Shown: positions 12,923 through 26,599, numbered from the stretch's first letter. The stretch is DNA of 64,000 nucleotides from Druceiella hillmani (GCA_039881145.1 JAYKKI010000040.1:1369001-1433000); one strand, 5' to 3'. Program-made: numbers and translations. The notes: generated by a model not told the origin, from the letters alone.

Positions 12923-15534
12923 CTTTTATACAAGTATGATTCAAATAAATACTTTCTTCTACGTTTTAAATATAACAGCAATTTTTTCCAATATTTTGTA
13001 TGTTTATAGTTATTGGATTTTTTTCGCTGTTTTTCTTTGTAGGTTGTAAGACATGTCAATGAAAAATAAATCATTTTAGCTATTATATGCGGAGATATAC
13101 ATAATTTAAATTTAGAAAGAAATTTACAAAAATATTAAATCATACTTAAGGTTAATGTTAGCAAATTAAGTAAAAGACAGCAATATGTATACTAACAGTA
13201 TCCCAGTAGTTATCCAAGATATCGGTGGTATGTCCATAAGGCACAAGCAACATCTGACTGAAGGAGTGGAATGAAAGATACATCTCAAGGGTGGGCGCAA
13301 CCTCAGCAATGTAAGCGGAGAGCGTGCGACTCTCGAACTCGGAGAATGGTCCATTGCCGGGATATGTTTGTGCACTTGGATTGCTGCTGGTACCAACCTC
13401 TTTGAGTTAACAAAAAATAAAGCTATTATATATGTATTAAACATTGATTTCATTAAATGCTGATGTTTTTTTTAATTGGTTTAATTAAACGATTTGAAGC
13501 TAAACTCAATATTTTTTTTAATTATTTTAATCAACAGTTAATTAGAGGCATGAATTAAAAAAGAGGCTTCCAATGCTTTTTCTGGTCATTTGATAGTTTT
13601 CACGACTTTTGAGCACAACGCAATTTAGTTTATGTGTCGATCAGATTACAATTTTTTTGTAAAACATCATTTAAAATACTTTCTTATAAAATATAATTCA
13701 TAACCTTTAATTTGATACCTTAGAAAATACATAACCAAACGTTTTAGTTATTTTTTTTTCCTTTTAAACTCTAGAACCAGAATTGAATATTTCCAAACTT
13801 TTTTGTTCTAAATGCCATATTGGCCGTTTATAACGTCTTCTTATTGTAAATTTTACATCAGATATTCAATGATTAATTTTTTTAATAAACCCCATCATTA
13901 AAGGCAAAAAAATATTCATAAACTTCTTGTTTAAGAAATCAATATCTCACTTATTAATTTAGTGACGACAACAATTTTTTTTAAGATAATGTGGAAAAAA
14001 ATATATCGATTAATATAAATATATTGAACTCATTATAAAGTATATTTTACATGTATAAAGTAGCAAAACGAACAATGTCATTTATTAAACTATAGACTAG
14101 CTCTGGTCAAAATAAATATAAAAATACACACCGTTCCAATGGCTGTTCCAATTCCGGTTCAAATCGACTCCCATTGCAGTCGAAGTTATTTGCCTTGTAT
14201 TCTTACGCCACATCCTGTCCTGTTGAAAATTATCATGAAAAGTGAAGTATGAGTAATATAAAGTACATTCAAGAATAGATTGAATGCATTTATCGTTAGG
14301 CTGGCGAATAATAGATCTGCGATTTCATTATTAGTTCATATGATATTTCATTATTTGTCCTTTTCCAAAAAAAGATGTTTTTCTATTTTGGTACGATAGC
14401 ATGAGGATAGTTCTACCAGATAACGCCAGTTTAATCTGAGATCTATTTCAATAAAGCTTGTTAATTATTTTATATTTATTGTGTGGTATATAAAAATTTC
14501 CTTGTTTGAATCTTTTCAACTAATTAATTGCAGTCACAGGAGGGGACATTTTGCTTCGCTTCTTTTTCGTCCCATAGGAAAATTATGAAACAAGAACAAT
14601 GTAATTTCTATTAATGGAATTACATATGTCCTTTATTGAAACTTTGTTGTAACTGAGCGGAAAATCGAACCCAAACTCAAAACTTAAATACCCCTTTGAA
14701 AATTTTCGAGTAGTTTCTATAATATTTCAGAAATCTCTGGCAAAAGGGCGGTGTCTCTGTTATTGCCACCCTTATATTTCTAGAATTTTTTTTGTAAACG
14801 ATAATTAGTTTGTAACAAGTTTATTATCAGCTATTTGAAAAAAACTTTTATTGTTTTTTTAAATTCTATCGCGACAAATTTTTAATATTTTTGTACGTAG
14901 TATTGACGACTCATTCATTTTCAGTCAATTTATAAATACTGTTAACAAAATTTATTAAATACCATTCACCAAAGTAATTTTACTTATATCAGTTTTTTCT
15001 TTAAATAATTATAAAGAATTTCTAAGTTATTTATTGACTTTTTCAAGGTATCCAATGAAGTTTAAATGTATCTTTTGATAGAAGACGTGCAAAAATATAA
15101 ACTTAGTAATATTTGTAGATATTCATTGCGGGTATTTATTACCATTTTTAAACGGAAATTTCCTACTTAAAATAATATTAATTAATATCCTCAAATGTGC
15201 TTCTCCTATCTGATCTAACCAATCGTATGTCTCTTCAAGTGTGTGGTAAGATATCCATAGCTTCAATATAACGTGTATTAAGGGCATAGAATATGAAAAA
15301 TATTACCATTCGAATATCATTCAAGATCTTTTTACATCTAAAATATTCTATTTTCATACAAATGGAGTTTAAATTTTTATAACACGTAAAATATTGCCGT
15401 CTTTTGCCATCTTTCCCTTCAATGTTTTTTTTATTTGTGAAAGTGTTATTCCATGATTGGTATGGGCTATGATCATTCAAAAATTTTGAATTTATCTCTC
15501 TCCCTCTTTCTCCCTATATATGTATATGTGTATA

Positions 15535-15595
<61 letters not shown>

Positions 15596-18500
15596 CGATG
15601 CAGATAATTATAAATAGTTTATCCTTATATCTTGAATGAATTACAAATACATTTTTTGTTAATAGGATCTCAAGTTCGTAGTTATAACTAAACAAATTAG
15701 ATTTCTAAAAACTCCAGAGAATTTGAAGTACTCAGACCATGGTTGATATTTTACAAGATGCTAGCAATTCATAAGTTATAGTATTTGAACCACCTATAGA
15801 GTGATTGAAATACTACTCGGTGCTATGTGATGGGTAATTAAATCAGTTTTATCAAATTACAAATTGATAGTTTCAACATAACGATTATGGTGACTATGAA
15901 TTCCCCTAACTTGGCTTTGATATTTTATATTTAATGAAAGATAATTCAGAGAAGAGGCCAAACTCACCACTAGATGGCTCCTTATATATCCGTCAGGATT
16001 AGTAACTGGGAAAATGTACCAGTCAAAATCATTAGCAGCCGCAACTGTCTCAGGGTAATCGCTGGTTAATAATTCATTAATAATATAAGTCACAACAGCT
16101 GGAGATATCCATTCCCTAGCATGAATGCCAGCCTCGATAAAAATGCCTTTCCTGCCAGCACCATGCGATATCTTGATTCCCTTCAAATCTCTTCCGTCTA
16201 AGGATCTTCCGCCACTAATGAGTGTTACAACATCGGAATGTTCTGCTGCTATGTGATCTAACCAATCGTATATTTCTTCAAGAGTGTGGTAAGATGTCCA
16301 GTCAAAATTTTCCGTGCTACGACCTACATGTTTGACAGCCTGTTCTTCAATTACGCTGTAATCAATGGATGATGGAGTTATTATGATTTTTCATTTATGA
16401 ACAGTATTTTCCTAAATATTTTCTAAGAATATATATCATGTATCAATGCTACTTGGATTGATATCTAGCCGCGCATTTGAAATAGCGGTATAATATCTGT
16501 ATTACAGAAAAAAAACAATACCAACTGTAGCAGCTAAAATAGGTGCAAAAACATATTTTTCATTTTTTTATATTTTATATTTTTTTTACTATGCTTCTTA
16601 TGCTCGCAAGAGGAAATTGTTGCTTTGATTTTTGTACTTCAAAATATTCTTTCTTATCGGAAATATGGTACAAATACATTCTACATATTTACATATTTAG
16701 GGAAATGATGGAAAATAACATAAAAAATAACTAGAAACCAAAAAAACAATGAAAAAAATATGGTAATTTTTCTACTTCGGCTGAATGATAAACATTAGGA
16801 TATGAATTTTACAGAATTTTTCATTTATTTCTTATTAACATATATTATTATAACGTTCATTTCAAAGTTATAGATTTTACTGGCGCAAATCCACAACAAT
16901 TTCAGTTGTAAGCGATGTTAAGAAATATGGTCACATTTCTTAAGTATTCAAAATTAAATCGAAGCCGTTCTAACCAATTCAATTCGTTCTAACCCTAATC
17001 GAGCGACTTCTATCTCCGTAGTCTAGGATAGTTAGTGGTAATAAGTTTGACAGTTATGTTCTTTGAATTGAAGAATTGCTTGTAATTTGAAAAATTTCAA
17101 ATTACCAGCAAACAGAAGGTGCAGTTTGAGTGATATAAAATTTAAATTTTAATTTCGATCGAGACCCAAAATTGTTCTCTATAAAAGAAATAATCTCTAG
17201 AAAATATATCTATAAAATGTAATAGATTTAATTGAAACAGAATTTGGAAAGTAATATTAAAATATAAGTTGTGATATTTGCATATAAATCACTCGCTTAT
17301 GGAGCGAGAAGGATATTGTGAAAAATGGTTTCGAGAATACAAAACAGACGAAATTATAAATTATCGTTGAATAGAATAAAATCGAAAATTATCGTTGAAT
17401 AGAAGAGAGAAAGTTGCTTAACTTCAACAGATGATTTAATTAATTACATAATCATTATATATCCAAAAAAATATGCCGTTTTTTCAGTAAATGGAAAAAA
17501 AGCTTGAAAAATGTATCATCAAAAATACCCAAATGAATTTTATTTTATCAAAATTCTAACTTTTAAAAGTAAATCTGTTAGTATATCTGTGGACCTTGAA
17601 GTAATCGTAGGAGGAAAAAGTCATCGATAGCTTCAGGGCAAGATAATATTAAAAGATGTTCATATTCAGAAAATTTAGGCTTCAAAATAGAGGGAAAATA
17701 AAAAGTAAGAACCGTCTTTAAATAAAATGAGTTTTAGAATTGCGAATATAGGAACTAATTATGATAAATCTATTGGTAAACAAATACACAAGTTACTGAA
17801 AGAGGGTAAAGAAAGAAAAATGAAATAAATTATTACGTTTAAGGGGTTGGGTAACATGCTACGATGTAGTGTGATTATTATTATTGTTATGTTATTTATC
17901 AAATCACAATTTTATGGGCTATTTTTAAATATAACCAAACTTTCCGTTACCACATGTAGTTTATATTAAGGTCGCTAATTTTAATACTATCCTAAGAAAT
18001 ATCTTGCTGTGAGTGCAGTAATAAATTTATTTTTATAATCATTCTAACGGGGAAAATGCTTATAGTCTTTATTACTTGCTGAATTTTCTCCGAGATCTTA
18101 CTTTTTCCTTTCTATTTATGTATTAGCAGAATTCTGATTAAACCATTTTTTTCTACTGAATTCGATTAACATTGAATATATTTGATATTAATTTTGTAAT
18201 ACAACGAAACCTAGGTAGAAATAATACTACATCACATTGTTTCATTTAATCGATTATTATTAAAAGTAGAAATAATACTACATCACGTAGTTTCATTTAA
18301 TCGATGATTATTAAAAGTAGAAATAACACTATATCACGTAGTTTCATTTAATCGATTATTATTGAAAGTAGAAATAATACTATATCACGTAGTTTCATTT
18401 AATCGATTATTATTGAATATATTTGATTTTAATTTTGTAGAAATTCTAAACTTTGCTAATGGCCCACCTGAAGATATTGTAATACAACGAATCCTAGGTA

Positions 18501-19971
18501 GAAATAATACTACATCACGTAGTTTCATTTAATCGATTATTATTAAAAGTAGAAATAATACTACATCACATAGTTTCATTTAATCGATTATTATTAAAAG
18601 TAGAAATAATACTACATCACGTAGTTCCATTTAATCGATTATTATTAAAAGTAGAAATAATACTACATCACATAGTTTCATTTAATCGATTATTATTAAA
18701 AGTAGAAATAATACTACATCACGTAGTTTCATTTAATCGATTATTATTAAAAGTAGAAATAATACTACATCACATAGTTTCATTTAATCGATTATTTTTA
18801 AAAGTAGAAATAATACTACATCACGTAGTTTCATTTAATCGATTATTATTAAAAGTAGAAATAACATTATATCACGTAGTTTCATTTAATCGATTATTAT
18901 TGAAAGTAGAAATAATACTACATCACGTAGTTTCATTTAATCGATTATTATTAAAGTAGAAATAATACTACATCACGTAGTTCCATTCAATCGATTATCA
19001 TTAAAAGTAGAAATAATACTACATCACGTAGTTTCATTTAATCGATTATTATGAAAAGTATAAATAATACTACATCACGTAGTTTTATTTAATCGATTAT
19101 TATTAAAAGTAGAAATAATACTACATCACGAAGTTTCATTTAATCGATTATTATTGATAATTTTAATCTACAGTTTTGTTTATCACGTAGGAGATAGACG
19201 ATAGCTCCATATGTACGTATTTGAATAAACTCTGCAATCCTGTTTAAATTTACCTGTCGCTTTATGATATATACCCGTTCATATATTATTACAAAACCAT
19301 ATATTTAAATGCAGGAATACGCACTTGATCTTGTTTGTTTTTTACGAATACAGAATTAGAGCTTTACTTAAAAATTGCCAATGTGATTTATTATTGATGT
19401 GAGACATCTAATAGCGCGTTTGAATAGGAGTTAAAGTATTTTGATGGCAAGATGAACTTACGTAATTATGATTATTTACTTAGTAAATTGTTACTTTTCC
19501 TGAGTTAAATTTGATTTTTTCGTTTCCACTTCGTCTAAATTCTCATTTGAACGAAGTGAAAATGAAAAAAAAAACATATTAAAATTTTAACATAAAAATA
19601 TGTCACATCAAAATTTAGATGTTTCACATCTACCAGGTATTCCGTAATAGATTCATTGTTTTACCAATAATTTGAACTTACCCTTGAATATCTTCAATAG
19701 TAATTTCCCAAGGGATCCTATTATTTGTGAGCATTTCTGAGAATGACTCCTTTAAATGCGGCGCGGCAGCGACATTAAGAAATTGACCCTTCCTGATAGT
19801 ATTCCAGAAGTCCAAATGTTCGTTGGTGTCCTCCAGATCTCTGAGCAATGACAGCGCTTCATCAGTCATGGGTGTGATTCGGTAGAGTGAATACCCATCA
19901 TAGCGTACTTTCTCCGTCTCCTCTGCCAAGGCTGTCGCCACTACGGCGAGCAGTAGAAATATTGTTTTCAT
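10200..19971 (-). CDS. CP2: zinc carboxypeptidase A-like zymogen (M14A), complete, 6 exons
   Basis: Exons on the minus strand: 19971-19682, 16355-15968, 14219-14132, 13399-13197, 11122-11038 and 10399-10200, giving 417 aa and ending YFLN with TAA. Residues 1-16 (MKTIFLLLAVVATALA) form a signal peptide, followed by an M14 propeptide. The mature domain shows GIHAREW (zinc His/Glu), NPDGY, DRMWRK, VDLNRNW, SFHSFSQ (zinc His), the split Tyr codon (Tyr248), AAGTSIDW (Ile at CPA position 255) and CYELRDRG (catalytic Glu270). All residues needed for M14A hydrolysis are present, and Ile255 predicts preference for hydrophobic C-terminal residues. The Cys138-Cys161 pair of vertebrate CPA is absent. It is the most expanded gene of the cluster: intron 1 (about 3.3 kb) carries a 52-bp tandem array, and intron 2 carries a decayed exon-2 fragment. 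ATTAAA lies about 48 nt after the stop. The family call is firm; a digestive role is inferred. Confidence 0.93.
12886..12920. repeat. (TA)n microsatellite
   Basis: Near-pure TA run in CP2 intron 4. Confidence 0.98.
15192..15256 (-). pseudogene. Decayed fragment of carboxypeptidase exon 2 inside CP2 intron 2
   Basis: About 65 bp closely match the CP2 exon-2 segment at about 16242-16305. On the minus strand it reads SYHTLEETYDWLDQI, against SYHTLEEIYDWLDHI in the gene. It has no splice sites in context and the similarity stops abruptly on both sides, so it is a relic of an unequal exchange or partial duplication rather than an exon. Confidence 0.75.
15515..15593. repeat. (TA)n/(TG) microsatellite
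   Basis: TATATG-type repeats grade into a pure TA run, in CP2 intron 2. Confidence 0.98.
18214..19156. repeat. ~52-bp tandem array (about 17 copies) in CP2 intron 1
   Basis: The unit contains GTAGAAATAATACTACATCA followed by CGTAGTTTCATTTAATCGAT and a TTATTATTAAAA linker. Four copies lie at 18214-18410. A 90-bp interruption (18410-18497) holds core sequence of the hairpin repeat family found at 42996 and 58970. Thirteen more copies follow. Variant copies (CATAG or CGTAG, TATATC or TACATC) partly alternate, suggesting expansion in dimer or larger blocks. The unit equals the terminal arm of the hairpin family, so the array is a satellite born from a transposon end. Confidence 0.93.
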
Positions 19972-22394
19972 TTCTGTGAAGCAACGTCGGTTTGCTTTGT
20001 TTCAAAAGTTGGGTTAAATTTTGTGATAACATAACTACTTCTTTTCGGTAAGGTCTCTGGTCTAATGCTGATAGTATTAATGCACTTAGAGTCTTATCAT
20101 ACCGGTCAACAAAAACTGTACGGCAATAAGTGAAACGTTTAATCTGAACTTGGAAAGACACGTACAAGTTCAAAATTGGCGGTATTTCTATTAAATTAAA
20201 TTTAATATATTTATATTTTTACTAATTATCTAAAACAGTCTTTACTCAAGTACAAAATGGCAGTACCGCTGGTAGTTTTAAGGCCACGATAATCGTAAAA
20301 AATAAGGAACTATATAACGTGGATTTAGATAACAGAATTAGTAATTTCTACATTCAATAATTACTAATTTCTACATATAATTCTATCATAAAATACATTT
20401 CTATTTCAATTAATCATGTAAACGTCTGACCACCATTAGAATTAGTAAACAATTCAAAAAATTGGTAAACAACTCAAAGTATAACAAAAAGTTGCATTGA
20501 ATACGCATAAAATGAAGTGTGTAATATCCATTGTGTCATGTTTAAATATTTAGCCATTAAAAGGTTAATAGATATGTGTGTATATATGTATATATATATA
20601 TATGTGTGTGTGTATGTGTGTGTGTGTGTAGATTATAATAAAATTAATGTAGCGGACCAGCTATTGATAAATATCTGAATCATAAATTGGGTAATTAAAT
20701 AAAAAAAATATTTTATTAAACCTTTCAGTGTTTAAATATTTAGGCAAAATTTTACAATAAAAGAACATATTTTCTAAATTAGGTAAGTTTTAAGGCTACA
20801 TCTTATTAATTAAGGCTACAGTTGAACATCATTCGTTGGACTTTCGTACTTTTTTCTAATAATGTAACTCTTTATTATAATAAATACAAGACAAACTTAA
20901 AAATATGGGACTTATATTTTGAAAGGTTAAATGCGTATTCTTTTTTCCATTTTTATATCATTAATTAAATCTAAAAAAGAAATGAAATGTTGGCCTACCT
21001 CTTAGATTTCACTCTACTGATGTCTCCCACTTCACCGAACCATATATTATCAATTTCAAGCGGTGCTCACTAACAAAATTAATAATTTTTATCGTTCACT
21101 GATTATCTGTAAATTATTAAAAATCATCACAGTGCTGTATTAATTGATATTAAGAATTTGTATAACGCAATTAAACTGTTATCATGATAAGAGATAAACT
21201 GGTTTGATTTACAATCCTCGAAATAATTGATAAGTTGAGCCCGTTTGCAATAAACTTGAGTGGTTTGCTAAAAGTTGTTACGAAATTTACAAATTGTAAA
21301 GATATAGTAATACAACTAACAGACGATTTGTTTATTTATGAGTGTAATAATTGTTAGTTCACATAATTGTATCGAGTTTATATTGTAAGAAATTAAAACA
21401 AAACTTAAATGAAAAATTTTAAAATAAATATAGAACCTAGTAATCAAACTTCTTTATAAAAAAATTGAACTTACTTCAAATAACTACCGCACAGGAAAAG
21501 TATTGAAAAATATAAAATAATTAAAATACGAAGAATACTTAGCCTGATCTTTTGCGGTACAATATCATGTCCGAACATAAATAAATTTGGAAAATGTTAA
21601 ATTTGATATCTTTATTACCCAGAATGTCACGAACTTAGGGCGAATTCAATAGTATCATACTTATTAAAACCGGAACGGATGTTTGCGGAATATAAAGAAA
21701 GTCATATATTAATTTACGCCCACATAAGTAAGTGCTTATATACTATTCCACATTCTCTGTTTTTGCTTCACGGTAGCCAGTGCTTCATGCCTGTATATAC
21801 CTGCGCATCCTAGTTACTTCACGCCTTCTATATCTGTACATACTTACGCACTTTCCTATTAACATTCTTGTTGTTTATGGCTTTGTAGATACCTGTATCT
21901 TTTTACATATTTTCCGTTAATCAAGGATAATGAAAGAAAGAACGATACACCTGGATGAAAAACTTCTCCTTATTAAATATGTTCAATTTTCCAAGATATA
22001 GACTCTTTTCTAAAATTCATAAAAATTACTACCCTGGTTCGATATTTTGGGTATCACAACTACAAATTAAGTCCTATAGTGATTTTTTTCATTATTAACT
22101 ATAACTGAGTAATAGGTCTTTTGAATTAATGAAAATATCTTGCGACAACTATCATGCTCTGCTCATAACAAATTCTAGATTGCACTTTTTAGGATTTCAT
22201 AATTTAAAGAGTATTATCAAACTTAATTTAGAGTCAGAACACACAACAAATTACTAACTTTCATAAAATTTAAGAGAGTGTCTATATGTCTTAAAACAAT
22301 AGTTTTTCACTAAGGTAAAATTTTGTCAGCTGCCTAGTTACAACTTCACTTATCGCTTTTTCTTGGAGTATCCTTTATTAACGGGACTCCAATA
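19972..22394. other. Upstream region of CP2
   Basis: This is AT-rich DNA between the CP2 start codon and the mariner element. It must contain the CP2 promoter, but no convincing TATA element was found within 100 bp of the ATG. Apart from the 20571-20630 microsatellite nothing is recognised. Confidence 0.5.
20571..20630. repeat. (TA)n(TG)n microsatellite
   Basis: Compound TA and TG run about 600 bp upstream of the CP2 start codon. Confidence 0.97.
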
Positions 22395-22396
22395 TA

Positions 22397-23624
22397 TCAG
22401 ATTGGCTAGTAAGTTTTTAGCCACAACTTTGGGATTTTTCTAGAAAGATTTTCGAAATTTCTAGAAGGTTTTACTGTAGGGTATAAATAGGCTGTAGTGC
22501 AGTCAGTTGACAACAGTCAGAGCCGAAGCTTTAAGTGATTTACTTAAAAGATAATGGATTTAAATCGATATCAAATACGGATTTTATTAATTTACGAATT
22601 TCGTATGGGTCACGATGCAAAGACTGCTTCAGTATCTGCGAGGGGCGAGTCCACGATGTCTTACGCGATGCCAAAATTTTGGTTTAGAAAGTTCAGGAAT
22701 GAGGACTACGATCTTGAGGACAAACTCCGTACCGGACGTCCTGTCGAATTGGACGTTGAACGATTACGACTTCTAATTGAGGAGGATCCGCGACTGAAGA
22801 CTCGTCAGTTGGCAGATGAGCTATACTGAAGTCATGGCACCATAGAAACACATTTGCACGAATTGGGAAAAGTTTCAAAAGACGGTATGCGGATACCACA
22901 CGAGTTGTTATCATATGATCTTCAGTGCAAAGTTGATACTTGTCAATAGTTATTGACTTTGAAACGTAACTTCGACTGCTTGAATCAATCAGTAACTGGC
23001 GATGAGAAGTGGATTACATACGTTAACCATATACGCAAACATTAATGGCTGGGTCTCAGAGAAACAGGAGTTTCAGTATCCAAACCTGGAATGAGTGCCA
23101 AAAAAGTGATGCTCAGCTGCTTTTGAGATATCAAGGGCATTATTCATTGGGTATTGTTTCCAGAGGGATCAACAATTAATGCAGATATTTACTCTGCACA
23201 ATTGCACCAATTAACTAACAAATTAAGTAGTCAACAAGATTACTAGTTTATTTTCAACATGATAATGCTAGACCACATGTTGCAAAATGTAATCAATTAG
23301 AGGAACTTGACTAGGTTATACTCACTCATCTACCATATTCGCCGGATATTGCGCCCTCTGATTACAATTTATTCAGGGCTCTAATTAACCATTTTCGTAA
23401 AAAGACAATTCGACATTAAAGAAGATCTCTAAAATGACCTCGCACAGTTTTTTGAATCAGTCACCGGAATTTTACAAGAAATGCATATTGTCACTGCCAC
23501 CTAAATGGCGACAAGTAGTAGATAATAATGGTGCACACCTAAATTAAATTTAGTGTAACATATAAATTTTTTTATAAAAATTGTTGGCAGTAACTCGGGG
23601 ATAAAAATTTATTAGCCAACCTAA
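22397..23624 (+). mobile_element. Degenerate mariner transposon (Tc1/mariner, D,D34D type)
   Basis: The element is about 1,228 bp. Its ends are imperfect inverted repeats sharing TTGGCTAATAA-like sequence, flanked by TA on both sides (22395-22396 and 23625-23626), the target site of this superfamily. The transposase starts at 22554 (MDLNRYQIRILLIYEF) and runs intact for 91 codons through the N-terminal helix-turn-helix. It then hits an in-frame stop at 22827. Further on, recognisable blocks appear in interrupted frames: VTGDEKWITY (first catalytic Asp), HDNARPHVA (second Asp) and YSPDIAPSDYNLF (third Asp, D34D spacing). At least four stops interrupt the frame, so this copy is dead. It sits in the CP2-CP3 intergenic region. 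Confidence 0.92.
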
Positions 23625-23729
23625 TACATACTTACCTACCTTGTGGCCTACTGATGTTTTAAATACTTCATTTATTTTTCATACCTGTACTTATGCACCT
23701 TCGCACTAAAATCTAAACCACTTTATGCT

Positions 23730-23925
23730 TTTATAAGTACCTATGTATACTTACTAACGTCAAATTCTAACCAAGTTTCAACGAAATCCAACTAGAAATG
23801 TAACCTTCCAAATAGAAAAAAAAATCCAAATCGATTGATTACTATCGGAGATATGAGGTAATATAAAAAAATATAGTCTATTGAGAACCTTCTCATTTTT
23901 GAAGTTGGTTGAAAAAATATCACTC
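23730..23925 (+). repeat. Dispersed repeat fragment next to the mariner copy
   Basis: It contains CCAAGTTTCAACGAAATCCA and ends with GAGAACCTTCTCATTTTTGA then AGTTGGTTGAAAAA. This resembles a 3' end recurring across lepidopteran genomes. It starts about 100 bp after the mariner. Confidence 0.5.
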
Positions 23926-25718
23926 ACTTACTACAATGAAGGATACGGGTAGAATTTAAAATTAAATTAAATAAGGAAAACGGTGCAGAAAGGCCTTTTT
24001 ACAGACCTTGATTCAATCTTTTTTCTATGTTGCTGTGTTTTTACAACCTTTAAATTCATGACAATTTTGCCAATGGTATATCCATTATCTAAATTGCTTT
24101 ATTCAACTTTATTCATTGATCATTTTATTACTGTATTTATCCCTTATCAGTCTGGAATTTGTTGAGTCTAAAAGTGATTACATTAAGGGCAAGGAGAGTA
24201 GATTTTAATCTCTCTTGGCGCACTGTATGCTGCTTTAATGAAGTTTTGATTTGACGAAAAAACTATATTAGGGTAACCTGGCAAGAAACGTCTAAGAAAA
24301 AAAATCGCAAAAGCAAAACTTAGACGTATAAAATTTAAATTCGATTGAAATTTCCCAGTTAAGAAATCCTGCAAACGCTAATGCATCCTACAGTCAATTG
24401 TCCTGTATTTTTTCAGTCTTCTTTGAAAAATCGAAGTGGACTTTTTTATCGCTTCGAAAATTTCAACTGGAACACTATTTCAAGTATACTATTTATAGAT
24501 CAAAGTTCCGCTTACTTATTAACATTACTTACTAAAGATGTAAAAAATATGAGACATTTTCCAAAGTCAGAAAGTCTCCTTAGCTGTAATACACATGCCA
24601 CTCGTACCAATTCGCAACATGCAACAATTCGAGTTTAGTATATCATCGGCTTTAGTTATGTGCATATATTTCTATTAAATTTACCATATGAAACAAAACT
24701 TTTCGTGCAAAAACTACGTTGAAAATGGCGTATATGGCACCTAGATCCTCCGAATAATAATATCATTTATTTTCTTCCTCTATCCTTTCTTACATTGTTG
24801 CTAATGTACTTTAATTACAGTCACTTATGCAATTTAATGTACCCAGATCATTTTCATTGTATCGTGTTATCTATATCTAGGAAACTATGTAATTTTTCCA
24901 TTTAAATAACTAAAAGACATTACGGTAGAAACAATAATTTCATCATAAGTATTTAAATATATTTTATTAATGACAATAGAAAAATTACTCTAAGTTAAAA
25001 TGTCCAATAAATATTAACAATTCTTGAAAACTTTTTAAAAGTATTATTTAAACCTTCTGTGTCAGCAGTACTATCTGGAATTTAAAACATTTAAACTAAT
25101 GATACATTTGTCTACATCTTCTCGAAACTAATATTTAGCAGTTTTTACAGATTTACAATTTAATTCTCAGATACCTTTGACTGAATTCGTTATATGTTTT
25201 TTTAATCGAATTGTTATACTGAGACACTTTTATTATGGGTAAATGAGACTGTACTATCATCTACATAAACGATAGATAAATCTCTCATTTCTCATATTAG
25301 CTAGAGTAACGAGTGAATTAATTGACTTTCGAAGCAATTCTATCGAATGGGAGAAATTGTTACTGCAAAATTCCTGGGTGAAATTGTACTTTGCAATGTC
25401 TCTCGTAGTTTTCGTTAGCAATTATTTAGGTACTGATTAAATAGAAGTGAGGGCTGTACCACACGGGTAAAAAGTACGGGCACGAAGTCAAGGAAATAAA
25501 ACCGGTTTCCGTACGTTTAAGAACATTTTCGTGGATTCTAACAAAGTTTGTGAAAATAATCTGATTATAAAATATTTCAATTTAACCTAAAATTTTTCCA
25601 CGTTTGAGCATAAATTGGAGTGTATTAAGGAATGACATAAATATATAGGTAATGTAAGAGTATGTATATCACACTCTTATACAGGAATATTTATATAAAT
25701 ATGCAAAATTAGTGATCT

Positions 25719-25806
<88 letters not shown>

Positions 25807-26043
25807 GCTTTATCACTATTAATTTTAGTTCTCTACATCTAACGGTTTCAGAGAAAAACGGCATGGATATTTAAAAAAACCTGTCAAACGCGAGTGGAAA
25901 TCGCAATACGAGGGTTCCGTCCACATTTAGACATTTATACAAATTTGATGGTACATAATATGCCTATTAAACTATTTGCAACATTTTAATTTTTTGAACG
26001 AAAAGATCTTGCACATGCGTATATTTAAAAAGAAATATTTTTT
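23926..26043. other. Intergenic DNA without recognised genes
   Basis: AT-rich sequence with one microsatellite (25719-25802). Short reading frames (for example 24381-24638) lack any recognisable domain. Carboxypeptidase exons were looked for by their motifs and not seen. Confidence 0.5.
25719..25802. repeat. (TA)n microsatellite
   Basis: Long TA run with a TATG interruption, CP2-CP3 intergenic. Confidence 0.98.
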
Positions 26044-26545
26044 TAAGTGATATAACTATTAATTTTTATTATGTGAATTTCGCATTTTTTCCCTTTACTT
26101 CTCCTGTGAGACCTTGCTTTTTGCCAAATTTCACGATTCTAGTCAATGGAAAGTACCCTATAGGTTTTGATTTATTTACAAATGTCAAAATATGTGGCGT
26201 GAAGGTGTGTGGGTTTCTGTGGCGTGTGGGCTTCTTTTATTGCGTTGACTTAGATGTTTGATTTTTTTACAGCTTCAGGGGATAATAAACCTGAATATTC
26301 GATATTAATTTCAACACGCATGCGTGGAGGTATCTCCACGCATTCCTGAGAAAATGGGTCTTGACAGACAGACAGACGGATAGCGAAGTGATCCTATAAG
26401 GGTTCCTATTTTTCCTTTTGGAGTACGGAACCCTCAAAATGACTACTTTCGTAGAATTGTGGAAAAAAGTTACTAGTAAAAACGGTTGCGACAGACAGAT
26501 AGACAGGCGAATGATCTTATAAGGGTTGAATTTTTTTTTTAAAAT
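26044..26545 (+). repeat. Dispersed repeat copy (GGGTTCCGTA / TCTGTCTGTC family)
   Basis: It contains TTTTGCCAAATTTCACGATT, AAGTACCCTATAGGTTTTGA, CTGTCAAAATATG-like sequence and the tail CAGACAGACAGACGGATAGC, then GTACGGAACCC. A second partial tail follows at 26452-26545. It aligns along most of its length with the complement of 37625-37945. Confidence 0.8.
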
Positions 26546-26599
26546 ATCGAAACTTTGAAAGAGTAATTTTACAGCATAATTGAATAAACTCGCCCAATT

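Noticed and set aside
18214..19156. CRISPR-like regular spacing in the repeat array
   Set aside because: There are no unique spacers. The whole unit repeats, the context is an insect intron, and no cas genes are present. The 25-bp array at 29969-30169 is rejected for the same reason.
22693..22914. 73-codon minus-strand frame
   Set aside because: Antisense of the mariner transposase.
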